Shown in pieces: positions 42,974 to 52,837 of a stretch of 64,000 bases of DNA. The position numbers were made by a program, and so were the translations under genes. Source of the DNA: Asparagopsis taxiformis (lineage: Eukaryota; Rhodophyta; Florideophyceae; Bonnemaisoniales; Bonnemaisoniaceae); contig JALQPE010002619.1 of NCBI GenBank assembly GCA_030407315.1, forward strand, positions 1-64,000. The letters run 5' to 3'. The first letter of the stretch is position 1. The number at the start of each line of letters is the position of its first letter. The notes below the pieces were generated by a model. It had not been told where the DNA came from, searched no databases, and was given only the letters and a program-made list of their open reading frames with translations.

Positions 42974-44858
42974 ATGAAAGCGAGATCGTTGGTGGATGTG
43001 AACCTGCGGCCTCCGTTTTGTGTGGAGTGCCATCTTTTTAGACACGCAATTTCTGTGTCCTTTTCGAGTGTTTCCAACATTTACCGCCCGACTCGTTCGT
43101 TTCGTTCGCTCAGCAATCTGCGGGTAGACATTGTTCCTTGCTCGAGCATTACTCAACCCCTGTCCAGCAGCATGTGCCTGTGCGATTCCAGCCTTGTTTA
43201 CATCGAGCTTTCGTTTCAAGACATGACGGGGTCATGGAGCACAGTCGGATTGATGCGATTAAGGATAAGCTCGCAGTACATCCGTCCGTCATGATCTTTA
43301 CTTAATATGCAACGTACCGTCGAGGTACGCTTCCAGAGAGATATGTTGCGGACACCCAATAGCTAGACCAGTTGGCAGTAAAAATCCCTCAGATCCGTGT
43401 TCTGCCAGCTTTGGCGGATAGTATAACGTAGGTGGTATGTGACTGTGGACGCTGAGTCGATTTAGCGAGCATTAGCATAAAAACTGGGGGCATGGTTGGA
43501 TTAGTGGATCAACTGGTCGCAGTCTGCGGTTAATTGTGCAGACGACTTGTAGCTTTGCCGGCCAGTGGTGGGCTGCTTTTATAGCGATCCAACCGTTGTG
43601 GTTGGCCTTGCTACCATTGTCGCTCGGGTCATCGCATTGGTAGAATGGAACACTGGCATGCTGGTCGTGTCGCTGTGGTATTCTTGGCATTCACCGAATC
43701 GACGAGGAATTTCCACCCCTTGACTGAGCATGGAATTTTCGAGAACCAATGTGAATGTTACTCCGTTTCATATGAGTAACGAGAGCACAAGTGTGATCAT
43801 TATTACATGGCTTATATATACGTTGGGGAGCTAGATAGTTTGCACGTAGTCCATCGCGTATGAGAATATAGTGACTATCCTCAGCAGCCGAGTAACTTGA
43901 AGTTTTCACAATCAACAAGAGTGGAGAAGCAGCTATTGAATTGCAGTATGTGCGCTATAAACAATAGACCCACTGCAGCAGTTCGTAACGCCGCCCAAAC
44001 CGAGTCTGTCAGCACCAAAACTAGCCACGCAGGAGGCAACACCTCTACGGCTGATGTCACGACTGAAACGGGATGGCATTGTGTCATATGTAGCACATAC
44101 AACGATCCATAAACGCGAGATTGCGTGAATGAATGCAAGTCTGTACTCGTAGCACGGCAAGCATGTGGTCGAGGCGCGGTATCATACGGACGGCGCAAAT
44201 AGGTGCAGCATGTGCAGCAAGTAGCGCACGTCATAAAGTGCGTCCACTCGCGATGGACTGTGCAATTGCCATTTGTCCGCGCGGCTGCGCACAGTGGAAT
44301 TGGACGGTTCATCGATCGCGCACCGCGATTGTACGCGCCGGTGCGCGCTGGTATAGCATGTGAAAGGACGCTGCGCTGACCGGTACACGCAGGCGTCACG
44401 TGTGGAAATTGCTGTGCGCAGATATATGCTCATCATGTGCTGTACCCATGCAGCAGGGAGAGAGAGCACAATTGTTGTTGCAGTTGGTTATCATCATGTA
44501 GCGGATAATGACGTTGCTGGGGACGCCCGAGACAGGGAGGCATTGCATTAGCGAATTGATTTGCGCGACCAGACAGTTGTGACCCGAATCGAGGAAACGG
44601 TCTAAACTCGGCGATGATTGCAAACCGTTTCGAGTGAGCTTGACTCTTCAAAGTAACGCCAGTCACATTCCATCCTCTTCCACGGGACATATCGCATGGC
44701 GTAATAAATAAAATAACGTCAGCTGCTATAAATATTCCGTCTGCTCACTTTCTCCGATTCTCATTGCTCCCAATTGCTCTTACTTTTGCTGACGACATAC
44801 CATAGGTTACACCATTCACCTTCATCGTCACCAAACTACATCCATTCCATCGCGCAAA
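42974..44858. other. Intergenic, no gene seen
   Basis: About 1.9 kb. The open frames present (for example 44399-43881 on the minus strand) are Cys/Ser/His-rich with no recognisable family and look like chance. The last 150 bases are the promoter of the HhH-like gene. Confidence 0.45.
44727..44734 (+). promoter_or_regulatory. Possible TATA box
   Basis: TATAAATA about 125 bases before the HhH-like gene start. Confidence 0.4.
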
Positions 44859-46023
44859 ATGAAGTGGGATAGTGATCTCGCGACATGGATCACCGCCCTT
44901 TCCCTCTACAAGCCAGCTATAGACCATCGCGACTCGCACAACAACAAATCCGGCATCGCTACTCTCGACTCTTACATTTGGGAAACACTGACGCCTCTAG
45001 TTCGATCGCGCACACCGCCTTTCATACATGCTTCCGAGTACTCCAAGGTCGTCCAGTGGAAACTCAAACGCGGCAGATGGCGCCCGCGACTTCAGGCCTT
45101 TGCCGATGATACCACACAACACGAGGTTGTTGACGCTAGTCGGCAGGCATATGTCGCCCTGCAAACTGCTGATATCAAGCAAGCGCTTGCCCCTCTCATT
45201 TTCCTCAAAGGTTGTGGTCCGGCAACTGCAAGTGCCATTCTAGCACTTGCCGATGATTCCGTGCCTTTCATGTCTGATGAACTGCTGCTCGCCGCACAGG
45301 GAGAGGGGAAGCGCCAGTATACCGTGAACGTATGTGTTTATCCTCCCCAATTTTCTCCTATGAAACACCTTTTCATTTTCCTAACCCTCATAATCATTAC
45401 AGGCATACATGCAGCTTGTAGAAAAGGTCCGAGAAAAGGCACAGCAGCTCACGCAACAGTCGACAAATTTCACGTGGACAGCACGTGACGTCGAGCATGC
45501 CGTTTTCGCCAGTCAATTTGCAGAGACTGCACCTGCTCAACTCGCGATTTCAACAAATTCAGTCATTCCTCTACCAAATGCCACAGCTTCTGTGGACGCC
45601 AAGTCTGTACCCAAGTCGTCCGCTAATTTGAACAGTGCGCACACTGAGGACGCCAACCAGAGTGTGTCCAGTAATCTTTTGCAGTTACCGAAGCGGAAAA
45701 ATGTCCAAACACAGAGCGTAAACACAGAACAGTCGGTACCTGCCAGAAGGACGAGGAGTTCTGCTCGCCGACAACTGGCGTCATCAAAGCAGAATGATAT
45801 GCCAATTGGCACTCCTACATTGCAGAAAACGGTGACCAGGAGCTGCACGCGGCGTAAGGCCGCTGATACATCCCCTCCGGCTTCAGGTGTCGCGGCGAAA
45901 CGTACAAAGAACGCGCCGGCTGGTTTAAACGGGATTTCTAAACGGGGGCGTCGGGAAACGGATTCAACAATAGTAGAGTCTACTGCGGAAGTAGCGCTGC
46001 GAAGGTCGAAAAGAAGACGCTGA
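44859..46023 (+). CDS. Conserved helix-hairpin-helix-like protein, spliced
   Basis: A two-exon gene of 363 residues: exon 1 is 44859-45329, the intron is 45330-45402 (73 nt, GTATGT...TTACAG, CTAAC branch site) and exon 2 is 45403-46023. Joining gives RQYTVNAYMQLVEKV in one frame. The N-terminal 180 residues look conserved: EYSKVVQWKLKRGRWRP, then FLKGCGPATASAILALADD, a helix-hairpin-helix with G-x-GPATA as in HhH-GPD DNA glycosylases, then VPFMSDE. No catalytic Lys/Asp pair of a glycosylase is evident. The C-terminal half is basic and Ser/Thr-rich with several RRTRSS/RRSKRRR clusters, consistent with nuclear, perhaps DNA-binding, function. No gene name is assigned. Confidence 0.8.
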
Positions 46024-46077
46024 ATAAGTCGGCTTAGATACATAACCAGCTGTGAACAAAGAGACGTGCTGCTAATG

Positions 46078-47052
46078 CTACGACTGTCTATTTGCTAGTA
46101 GAGTACCGCATCCAAAGGCATTTGCCGTGTTCTTCACGGTGAATACGCCTGTCTCCTGTGCAATTGCTTTGCTGACACAACGCGGCACAGCAAATAAGCC
46201 ATGGAAGGCGCGCCCATCGAGCATGTGCATTTCGCCAGTAATATTATGCTGGAACAAATTATCGAGCTCTTTTTCCGACGGCAACGAATCAGTATTGTTA
46301 GTAGCTAGTACCATGGCGAGCGGCGACCCGTACGTCGGGACGAATATCTGGAAAGGCGACACGGTAGAGAACACAGAAGATAATGTCGAGCAAATGCGCG
46401 GAAACAAGGTCTTGTTCTCGACAAGTGAAGCCGGGCCTGCCTGGATCGAGATGGCGCCACGAGGTGTGAGCGCTCTCTTGAGATCTGTGAAAAACTCTTG
46501 CGTGAAGAGACTCAGACTCGGACTGCGTTCCATGGGATCTGTGAGATCGCAAATGATAACGTCGAAAACATCGGAAGTTTGAGCGATAAATTTCATCGCA
46601 TCTCCAACGACAACCTTACATCGCGGGTCGTCGAAAGCGCCCTTGGATAGTTTAGGCAGATGACGTACACAGGCAGACACAACCATGCCATCTATATCAA
46701 CTAAAGTAACCGACTGGACGGAATTCCACCGCAGAGCCTCGCGCGCAGCGCCGCCATCTGCGCCGCCGAGGATGAGCACGGAGGTCGGATTGGCGTGAGA
46801 GACGCATGCAGTGTGGACTAATGGCTCGTGATAAAAAGGCTCGTCGCCTTCTGCAGTTTGAATTTTGCCGTCCAGAAACAAGGCGCGGCCATAGGCGCCC
46901 GTGTCGGCAATTGTTATCGACTGAAAGTCTGACTGGCCAGAGTAGAGCACCTGGCTGACGCCGTGATGATAGGCATCGTGTGGGGTGAGGTATTCCACAA
47001 ACCAAATGTTGGGGGCTGGCGCATCGGCGATTTGTTCTGTGTTGTGACCCAT
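46078..47052 (-). CDS. Thermospermine/spermidine synthase-type aminopropyltransferase
   Basis: A 324-residue, single-exon aminopropyltransferase that transfers the aminopropyl group of decarboxylated S-adenosylmethionine to a polyamine. Seen: QSDFQSITIADTGAYGRALFLDG with DGKIQTAEGDEPFYHE (about 42-76), the nucleotide-binding GGADGGAARE (96-105), VDIDG with the ribose-binding acid, GDA, CDLTDP (168-173, with the likely catalytic Asp) and QAGP (204-207). QAGP and the LTDP form fit ACAULIS5-type thermospermine synthases and their bacterial relatives better than classical spermidine synthases. The exact polyamine substrate is inferred. It is convergent with the HhH-like gene (54 bases apart). A TATAAA on the minus strand at about 47095-47090 lies 40 bases before the start. 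Confidence 0.9.
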   Translation of the reverse strand: MGHNTEQIADAPAPNIWFVEYLTPHDAYHHGVSQVLYSGQSDFQSITIADTGAYGRALFLDGKIQTAEGDEPFYHEPLVHTACVSHANPTSVLILGGADGGAAREALRWNSVQSVTLVDIDGMVVSACVRHLPKLSKGAFDDPRCKVVVGDAMKFIAQTSDVFDVIICDLTDPMERSPSLSLFTQEFFTDLKRALTPRGAISIQAGPASLVENKTLFPRICSTLSSVFSTVSPFQIFVPTYGSPLAMVLATNNTDSLPSEKELDNLFQHNITGEMHMLDGRAFHGLFAVPRCVSKAIAQETGVFTVKNTANAFGCGTLLANRQS

Positions 47053-47651
47053 TTGGACGATGTGGTGGATGGACGTCTGGATGGCTGCGTTTATAGTGGT
47101 GGTATTAGATACGACTGATCTCGGTACCGAATTCGGCGTCGGGGTTATTCATCGAGTGTAACTTTACTTTGTCGCGCATTGATATCGCACTGTTTGTGTT
47201 TCTGTCGTGTGGTCCGCGACACGATAGAGTCGAATTCAATGAGCTTGTTTTTCTGATAAAAAACGAACAATGTCACCGCAGATCAAATCATGAGGTGGCT
47301 GGGCCCATGTTCAGACTGGGGAAACTATCTACAGTTGCTAATTGGTTCGTCCTTCTGGACAGCTCAAACGAAAATCCATAATTCATATTTGTTTTAACAA
47401 AAATATTTCACATAATCTACAAAATTTGGAATTACAGTAATACACATTTCCGTTCTGTAAGCACAACTTAGGTCTGCATGTTCTGATCGTCGTCGCCGAT
47501 CCCGCTCATTGCTGTGGCCTGCTACCGACCATAGCATCGCAGTGAGAGAAACATCATCTGGCTTGTAGATTGAGTTTGTCGTCGTGCGCGTCCAACCCAA
47601 TTCACCAAACCAATTTTTGTTGCCGACTACGAATCCCTCAACGTCAACAAG
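47053..47651. promoter_or_regulatory. Divergent promoter region, aminopropyltransferase and eL27
   Basis: About 600 bases with no supported gene. It holds a minus-strand TATAAA at about 47095-47090 and AT-rich sequence at 47380-47410. Confidence 0.4.
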
Positions 47652-48327
47652 ATGGTCAAGTTGTAAGTTGTATCCAAATCCACTGCCCCGCCACCTCAAT
47701 CTGCGACAGCCAGCGCGTCTACGTTTCTGCGAGCCAAGATCGTATCCGCTCTATGCGCCACCCGACGCGAACCAACCGCACCGTCATTCAGACTGTGCAG
47801 AGCGAGAGCCGTCGTTTCCGCAGTGCTGCCGTCGCGTCGCGTCATTGTCGCTGTGTACTAACCGTCGTACCCGATCTATCTGCGTCTGCGCTTCTAAATC
47901 CAGCCTCAAGCCCGGAAAGATCGTCATCCTGCTGCAAGGAAAGTATGCCGGCAAGAAGGCCGTCATCCTCCAAAGCCAGGACAATGGAACTAACAAGCAT
48001 TCGTACGGACACTGCATTGTGGCCGGCATTGAAAAGTACCCACGAAAGGTCAAAAAGTCGATGACCAAGCACAAGATTGCTCTGCGATCCGAAATTGCAG
48101 TTTTCATCAAGGTTGTCAACTACAACCATCTCATGCCCACGCGTTACACTCTCGATCTGGGCGAAGCGGTCAAGTCGGGCGTGGATATCAACGCCTTTTC
48201 ATCGCCGGGCGCCAACGCAGAGCGACCGGAGGCGCGTAAGGAATCGCGTATGCTCGTGAAGAAGGAACTTCAGCAGCGATACAATGCCGGAAAGAACCGC
48301 TGGTTCTTCACCCCGCTTCGATTCTAA
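47652..48327 (+). CDS. RPL27: Ribosomal protein eL27, spliced
   Basis: Cytosolic 60S protein of 144 residues. Exon 1 is only 11 bases (47652-47662: MVK plus two bases of Phe), the intron is 47663-47903 (241 nt, GTAAGT...ATCCAG) and exon 2 is 47904-48327. Joining gives MVKFLKPGKIVILLQGKYAG, the standard eL27 start. Further marks are YGHCIVAGIEKYPRKV, NYNHLMPTRYTLDLGE and the C-terminal NRWFFTPLRF. The branch consensus TACTAAC is at 47856-47862, unusually far (41 bases) from the acceptor. The intron is over three times longer than the others in this window. If it is retained, translation stops two codons after MVK. Confidence 0.97.
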
Positions 48328-48489
48328 CTCCCCGTTGCGACATCTCCCGCGCCCGATGGCAACCTGTGTGTATCTCTAGAGTTGCGAGACAGATGCTGAT
48401 CAAACAGTAAATCAGTGACAATTTGCTATCGTGTATGATGTAGCTCTAGTCGTCGCACATCACATTGCTTCGATCTTCACAACCTTTAT

Positions 48490-49770
48490 TTACAAGACGC
48501 GTAGTTTGCGCAAGCGTCCGCTAGACCCAGTCCTACGAGGCGGCCGAACTAGTTCCTGCAGGCCTCTAGCTTCAACTATTTCCGTAGTCGAATGAACGTT
48601 TGACAATGCGTTGAATAGCCCCTTGATAGCATTACTCAGAGAACGAGGTCCATGCAGCTTTGCTCCGATATCTTTCAATCCAAACAACTGAAACACCGCC
48701 GAGAAGTTGTTGTTCGCAGATATGCCCACGCCCTTCGGTGCCGGCCACAAAACAACACGTGATTTCACATACTTTCCCTCCACTCTATGAAAAATCGTGC
48801 GATCCTCATGCAAGTCCAAATGAAGCAAATTCCGCTTTGCCTCCCGGCACGCACGCTCTATAGCATGCTGCGCAGTGTCCGACTTCCCCTCACCATATCC
48901 AGCTGTTCCCTTTCGATTTCCAATCACAACCAAAGCGCGCATACTCATCGTAGTGCCACCACGCACAACCTTGTTGACACGACCCAGCTCAAGCAGTGCT
49001 GTATCGAACCCTCTGAGCACATTTGACATCTTGGTCGCCGATTCCATCTTTGCTTTCCTACGCGCGAGCTCGATTTCCGACACGGGACGCAGTTCTTTCA
49101 ACGGCAATTCTGCCTCGACAAAATCGTCCGGATTCGATGCCCTCCGCTCTTCCTGCTCCTTCTGCTGACGCAGCGCCTTGCGATCCAGACGAGAAAACGG
49201 CTTGCCCGCGCCATCGATAAACGTCTCCGCGGGGGGCAGCACGTCCAATCCGACGAGAATGTGCTCGATCGAGTCGCGTAGCAACGCAGCGCGCAGAAGA
49301 TCTTTGTATCCGAGAGCGTGACGCGGAATTTCGACTTGGTTCTCGTCGATTCGATCCGCGAGCTGCTCCACTGTGCACGGACGACCCACCTTGTCCAGCG
49401 TTCGTTCGATGATCTCAAACGCCTCGTTGGTTTCCTGCTCGACGGAGACGAGGAATTCCGGAAGCGCTGAGCCCTCCTTGGCGTTTTCTTGGATTGCTTC
49501 TCGTAGCACCATCGAGATTTTCGCAAGCTTGGCTAGTTCCCGCCCTGGATTGTCCATTCCTTTACCATCGTAACTTGGTCGAGGTGCCTCGCTTTTTTCC
49601 CCGTCTGTCGATGTGAGTGAGCGCCATTGCCAACCTGAGCGGGCGTGCAGTGGACGATTGTAGCTGAGCGCCAGTCGTGCCCGTCTTGCAATTGCTGCAG
49701 CGCGCATCCTGTTCAATGTTGGAGATGGAGGCGCGTAAATATTATCGATGTGCAATGGATTGAGTTGCAA
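48490..49770 (-). CDS. MRPS5: Mitochondrial ribosomal protein uS5m
   Basis: A 426-residue protein with the uS5 double domain: RVNKVVRGGTTMSMRALVVIG, GNRKGTAGYGEGKS (the double-stranded RNA-binding fold), then the C-terminal domain VVLWPAPKGVGISANN and VFQLFGLKDIGAKLHGPRS. A roughly 240-residue N-terminal extension, Arg-rich at first (MRAAAIARRARLALSYNRP), reads as a mitochondrial presequence plus lineage-specific extension. Mitochondrial assignment is favoured because red algal plastids encode their own rps5 and bacterial or plastid S5 lacks such an extension. A start at residue 18 (Met before RAAAIARRA) is possible. It is convergent with eL27. Confidence 0.9.
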   Translation of the reverse strand: MQLNPLHIDNIYAPPSPTLNRMRAAAIARRARLALSYNRPLHARSGWQWRSLTSTDGEKSEAPRPSYDGKGMDNPGRELAKLAKISMVLREAIQENAKEGSALPEFLVSVEQETNEAFEIIERTLDKVGRPCTVEQLADRIDENQVEIPRHALGYKDLLRAALLRDSIEHILVGLDVLPPAETFIDGAGKPFSRLDRKALRQQKEQEERRASNPDDFVEAELPLKELRPVSEIELARRKAKMESATKMSNVLRGFDTALLELGRVNKVVRGGTTMSMRALVVIGNRKGTAGYGEGKSDTAQHAIERACREAKRNLLHLDLHEDRTIFHRVEGKYVKSRVVLWPAPKGVGISANNNFSAVFQLFGLKDIGAKLHGPRSLSNAIKGLFNALSNVHSTTEIVEARGLQELVRPPRRTGSSGRLRKLRVL

Positions 49771-50298
49771 CGGATAGGGATCTAGGAGGTTTTGTTGGAT
49801 TGGAAACAGTGATTTCTACTGATCCGAGCGGCGTCCAATGGTGGCGATAAAAAATAGAGTATAAAATGGTAAATTTGTTGATCCCACTAGCAAGTTATAT
49901 CGTGTCTACGACTCGTAAGCTTCGCTAAGCTTCTCGCCATAGAGCTCTTGCGGAAACCGGAGTCTTCGACTAATGGAGTCCTATGGTTCGACGAACACCC
50001 CAGAATGGCCTTGATCGCTCCGAGCGTATTCAGAAGGTATCAGCGGCAGTGAACTTTTTGTGTTTGATTGCATTTGCATTGTAAAAGTCGTTATCAATCT
50101 TTGCTAGAGAGTTTTCTATCCAGACTTCAGGGAAGTTTGGTAGATATCAAGAAACTTCTTTTCTTCAATGAAAGTAACCAATTCTCTACTCACGAGCCAA
50201 ATTCTTCCGCAAAGTGCCCAATACACAAAGCTCAATTACCAAACAATACATACCACCTAAGCATCCGGCATAAATACATCCAACATAACATTAGTGCT
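49771..50298. other. Intergenic, no gene seen
   Basis: Upstream region of uS5m and 3' flank of the CCB2/CCB4 gene. The plus-strand frame 50068-50499 overlaps the latter and looks spurious. Confidence 0.4.
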
Positions 50299-51306
50299 TT
50301 ACAACAAACTTCCGCCCATTCTCCGCGACATTTGCTCAAGCCAAGAGCGATCACGACTCGAAAGAGACGGACTGCTCGCACCCGCTTTCTTATCCGTAGC
50401 AAAAACCACCACATCCTGCCCGCCATTCACCGGGACCATAAACACGCTCCACGCGTCCGCAGAGCCCGTCAGAAACGGAAAGTCGATATGCTCGGGTAAC
50501 GTACTAGAATCATCGACATAAAGCGATTGATTTTCGCGCGCAACTCTCTCAACAGCTGCGCCGGGAGGTGCGGCACTGCCGACTTCACCCTTCGCATAGA
50601 CCAATCTACCGTCCCTAACCACGGCAATTCCCCTCACGGCTGTGAGGTCCGTGCTCACCGCCGCCGCCCATTCGAGCTCCTCTGGCGCCGCGGCGATGCC
50701 GTTCGCACCGTCGAGCGCTACGCCCTCGGTCGTTACGCTTGGCTCCTCGCCGATAGACCCCTGCGTCTTATCGGACTCCTCGCCGCCTTGTCCGCCTATT
50801 TCGACGATGACAGTCGCCAGAACTGAGATGATCGCTATGGCAGCCAGTGTCTCAGATACGCGCAGACTGGCGCTGGAAACATCCCGGCCGGCTATGTGGT
50901 TCAGTGCGAGTAATGAGGCTGAGATTATACCCACAAATACGCGCAGACGCGGCCCGCGAAGACCGGGGATGTAGAAACCGCCGCCTTTTTCGATTGCTTT
51001 GGAAGGGTTTTTGTAGTAGATGGGCTTTGCGTCCGGTGGTTTGTTGTTTGCTGATACTCGAATTGATGCTTTTTGTGCGCGGTGCGGACGGCGGAGAGGC
51101 GTTTGAGCGGGTTTGAAGAATGTTGAGGTGTGATTGAAAGTTGGAGATTGGTAGATGGGAGATATGAATGTTAGATGCTGTGGGAATCTATCTTCCTGTG
51201 TCTTTGAGGATGTCATTTCCTTTGTTAGTTTCGTTTTCAATTTATGCTGGCGTCGGCTGCGACGAGGATGGAGTCGGAGGTTGAATGGCTGCGGCAGAGA
51301 TCTCAA
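50299..51306 (-). CDS. CCB2/CCB4 family protein, cytochrome b6 haem ci assembly factor
   Basis: A 335-residue plastid membrane protein of the CCB2/CCB4 family. In plants and green algae these form a complex that attaches haem ci to cytochrome b6 on the stromal side of the thylakoid. Seen: a Ser/Arg-rich N-terminal leader (to about residue 100), then GGGFYIPGLRGPRLRVFVGI and the two hydrophobic helices SASLLALN... and LAAIAIISVLATVIV that define the family. The C-terminal soluble part has GIAVVRDGRLVYAKGEVG and WSVFMVPVNGGQDVVVFATD. I cannot tell CCB2 from CCB4 by eye; the length suits CCB4. A start at Met31 (51216) is possible. Confidence 0.85.
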   Translation of the reverse strand: MRSLPQPFNLRLHPRRSRRQHKLKTKLTKEMTSSKTQEDRFPQHLTFISPIYQSPTFNHTSTFFKPAQTPLRRPHRAQKASIRVSANNKPPDAKPIYYKNPSKAIEKGGGFYIPGLRGPRLRVFVGIISASLLALNHIAGRDVSSASLRVSETLAAIAIISVLATVIVEIGGQGGEESDKTQGSIGEEPSVTTEGVALDGANGIAAAPEELEWAAAVSTDLTAVRGIAVVRDGRLVYAKGEVGSAAPPGAAVERVARENQSLYVDDSSTLPEHIDFPFLTGSADAWSVFMVPVNGGQDVVVFATDKKAGASSPSLSSRDRSWLEQMSRRMGGSLL

Positions 51307-51534
51307 AGTGGAGATCGGTCACGGAGGCGGATTTAATTGTTGGCCATTCAGAGTGAAGATCGCAACGCATGATCGACAGGAGTAATCAGAAATTTGTTAC
51401 AAAATATCTCCTGAACTGAAAGACTCCGAATGAATCATCGTTGTATCCCCCGCCGTGGTGTAGACCATCAACGTTCGAGCTCTCGGTGATGGTTAGCATA
51501 GTCTTCTCCGTTTACAACTCGGCATCCAGCGGAA

Positions 51535-52740
51535 ATGTCAATTGAGAAGCAATCCAAAATGACTGCGTTCTTGCCTCTTCCGACCCCATGTGCATGGACA
51601 TCGCCGGCGAGTGCACCACTGCTTACCAAACCTTTCGTGTCCCGCAACTTTCAGTCCTTTCAGAAGCGACGGCGCTCTCTCTGGACATGCGTCACGTACA
51701 GCGCTGCCGCAGAGGACGAGTCGCCACACGATGTGCTCTACGGTGACATGGTCAGCGATGACGATTACGTTGTACTGGACGGCAAAGATGTTGGAACGCT
51801 ACTTGAACAGCTGGAATCAAAAGGGTTGGATAGTTTTGATCTGGTCGATGAGGACCAAGATTTCGCAGAGCAATTCCTCAGACTTGCAGAAAAGATCAGT
51901 GATGAAAAAGACAAAGAGAAACGCAATATAGACCGCCGGTCTTCTGTTGGCAACCAATCTGCACCGGATTTAACCGCTCTTGATGCGGAGGTGCATACTG
52001 AAACACGACATGAGTCCCCCTCTCACGTTGACGCGAGCGGTTCAATACACCAGGACAATGTGGAAAGTAGACAGATAGACTCTGATCATCCTGAAACATA
52101 TGATGGTACCGGCAACATGTTTCAGCAGATGGAGTATTTCAAGGATGATCATATGCAGTTTATGCCGAGTTGGGCCAAAAAGGCGTATCTTGATGGTGAG
52201 CATGATATGCTGGAGGAGGGTTCTCGCAGAATCGCCCAAGATAGTGGTAATAGGAGACTGCATAGTATCGTAGAACAGAGAAAGCGTGCGGGACCTAGAG
52301 GCATTCCAGAACAAGATGGCGAAGGTGAAGGAATATATGATTGCACTGTCATGGATGTTGCAGATGATTACCACGTACCTGTTGAGTTTGTTGTGGATGC
52401 AATGCTTGACTTTGGTGTCCCTCTTCCTATTGAACCTACGAGCAGTGTGCGCAATAAGATGACATCTGAGGAAATTGAACGGCTTCTCAAACTCATTACC
52501 TCCTTTGACGCGATCGACCTCGCAGACCGATATTCTGACAGGTCTATCAAGGAGCTCACAGACGACTATGACCTCGATGAGAATTGCCTCGTGGATATTT
52601 GCGCGAAAGAACGATTATACCTCTGCGTCGGTGTACATACTCGCCTTTCTATTCCTAGGGAAGACCGTGTTCTTGAAATTGCTTTGAAGGATGGCTTGTA
52701 TGGACAACCATACCCAGATCTATTAGATGGACTGCAATAA
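51535..52740 (+). CDS. Conserved plastid-type protein with two tandem HTH-like modules, function unknown
   Basis: The 401-codon frame encodes an acidic protein. The Met at residue 9 (51559, MTAFLPLPTPC) begins a Phe-containing, Ser/Pro/Arg leader ending near TYSAAAEDE, so plastid import is inferred. The middle (about 85-250) is acidic and probably disordered. The C-terminal part is well ordered with two alike segments: YDCTVMDVADDYHVPVEFVV (about 267-286) with GVPLPI, and SDRSIKELTDDYDLDENCLV (about 340-359) with GVHTRLSIP. Both share an x(S/T)(I/V)..(V/L)..DY.(V/L)... pattern suggestive of a helix-turn-helix. Relatives in plant and algal plastids are familiar by pattern, but I cannot name one. 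Confidence 0.7.
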   Translation: MSIEKQSKMTAFLPLPTPCAWTSPASAPLLTKPFVSRNFQSFQKRRRSLWTCVTYSAAAEDESPHDVLYGDMVSDDDYVVLDGKDVGTLLEQLESKGLDSFDLVDEDQDFAEQFLRLAEKISDEKDKEKRNIDRRSSVGNQSAPDLTALDAEVHTETRHESPSHVDASGSIHQDNVESRQIDSDHPETYDGTGNMFQQMEYFKDDHMQFMPSWAKKAYLDGEHDMLEEGSRRIAQDSGNRRLHSIVEQRKRAGPRGIPEQDGEGEGIYDCTVMDVADDYHVPVEFVVDAMLDFGVPLPIEPTSSVRNKMTSEEIERLLKLITSFDAIDLADRYSDRSIKELTDDYDLDENCLVDICAKERLYLCVGVHTRLSIPREDRVLEIALKDGLYGQPYPDLLDGLQ

Positions 52741-52837
52741 ACTGGAATGTTTAGATACTTCTGCACAAGTCTAGTAAAAGCTGCGCGTATGAAACCAAAT
52801 TAACACTGAACGACTAGAACGTTGTGTAATTTATAAC

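Noticed and set aside
43881..44399. Minus-strand 172-codon open frame
   Set aside because: Cys/Ser/His/Thr-rich with no family pattern, in a composition-biased spacer.
47584..48327. 247-codon frame reading through the eL27 intron
   Set aside because: eL27 needs the spliced MVKFLKPGK start; the upstream part is a chance stop-free run in the intron and leader.
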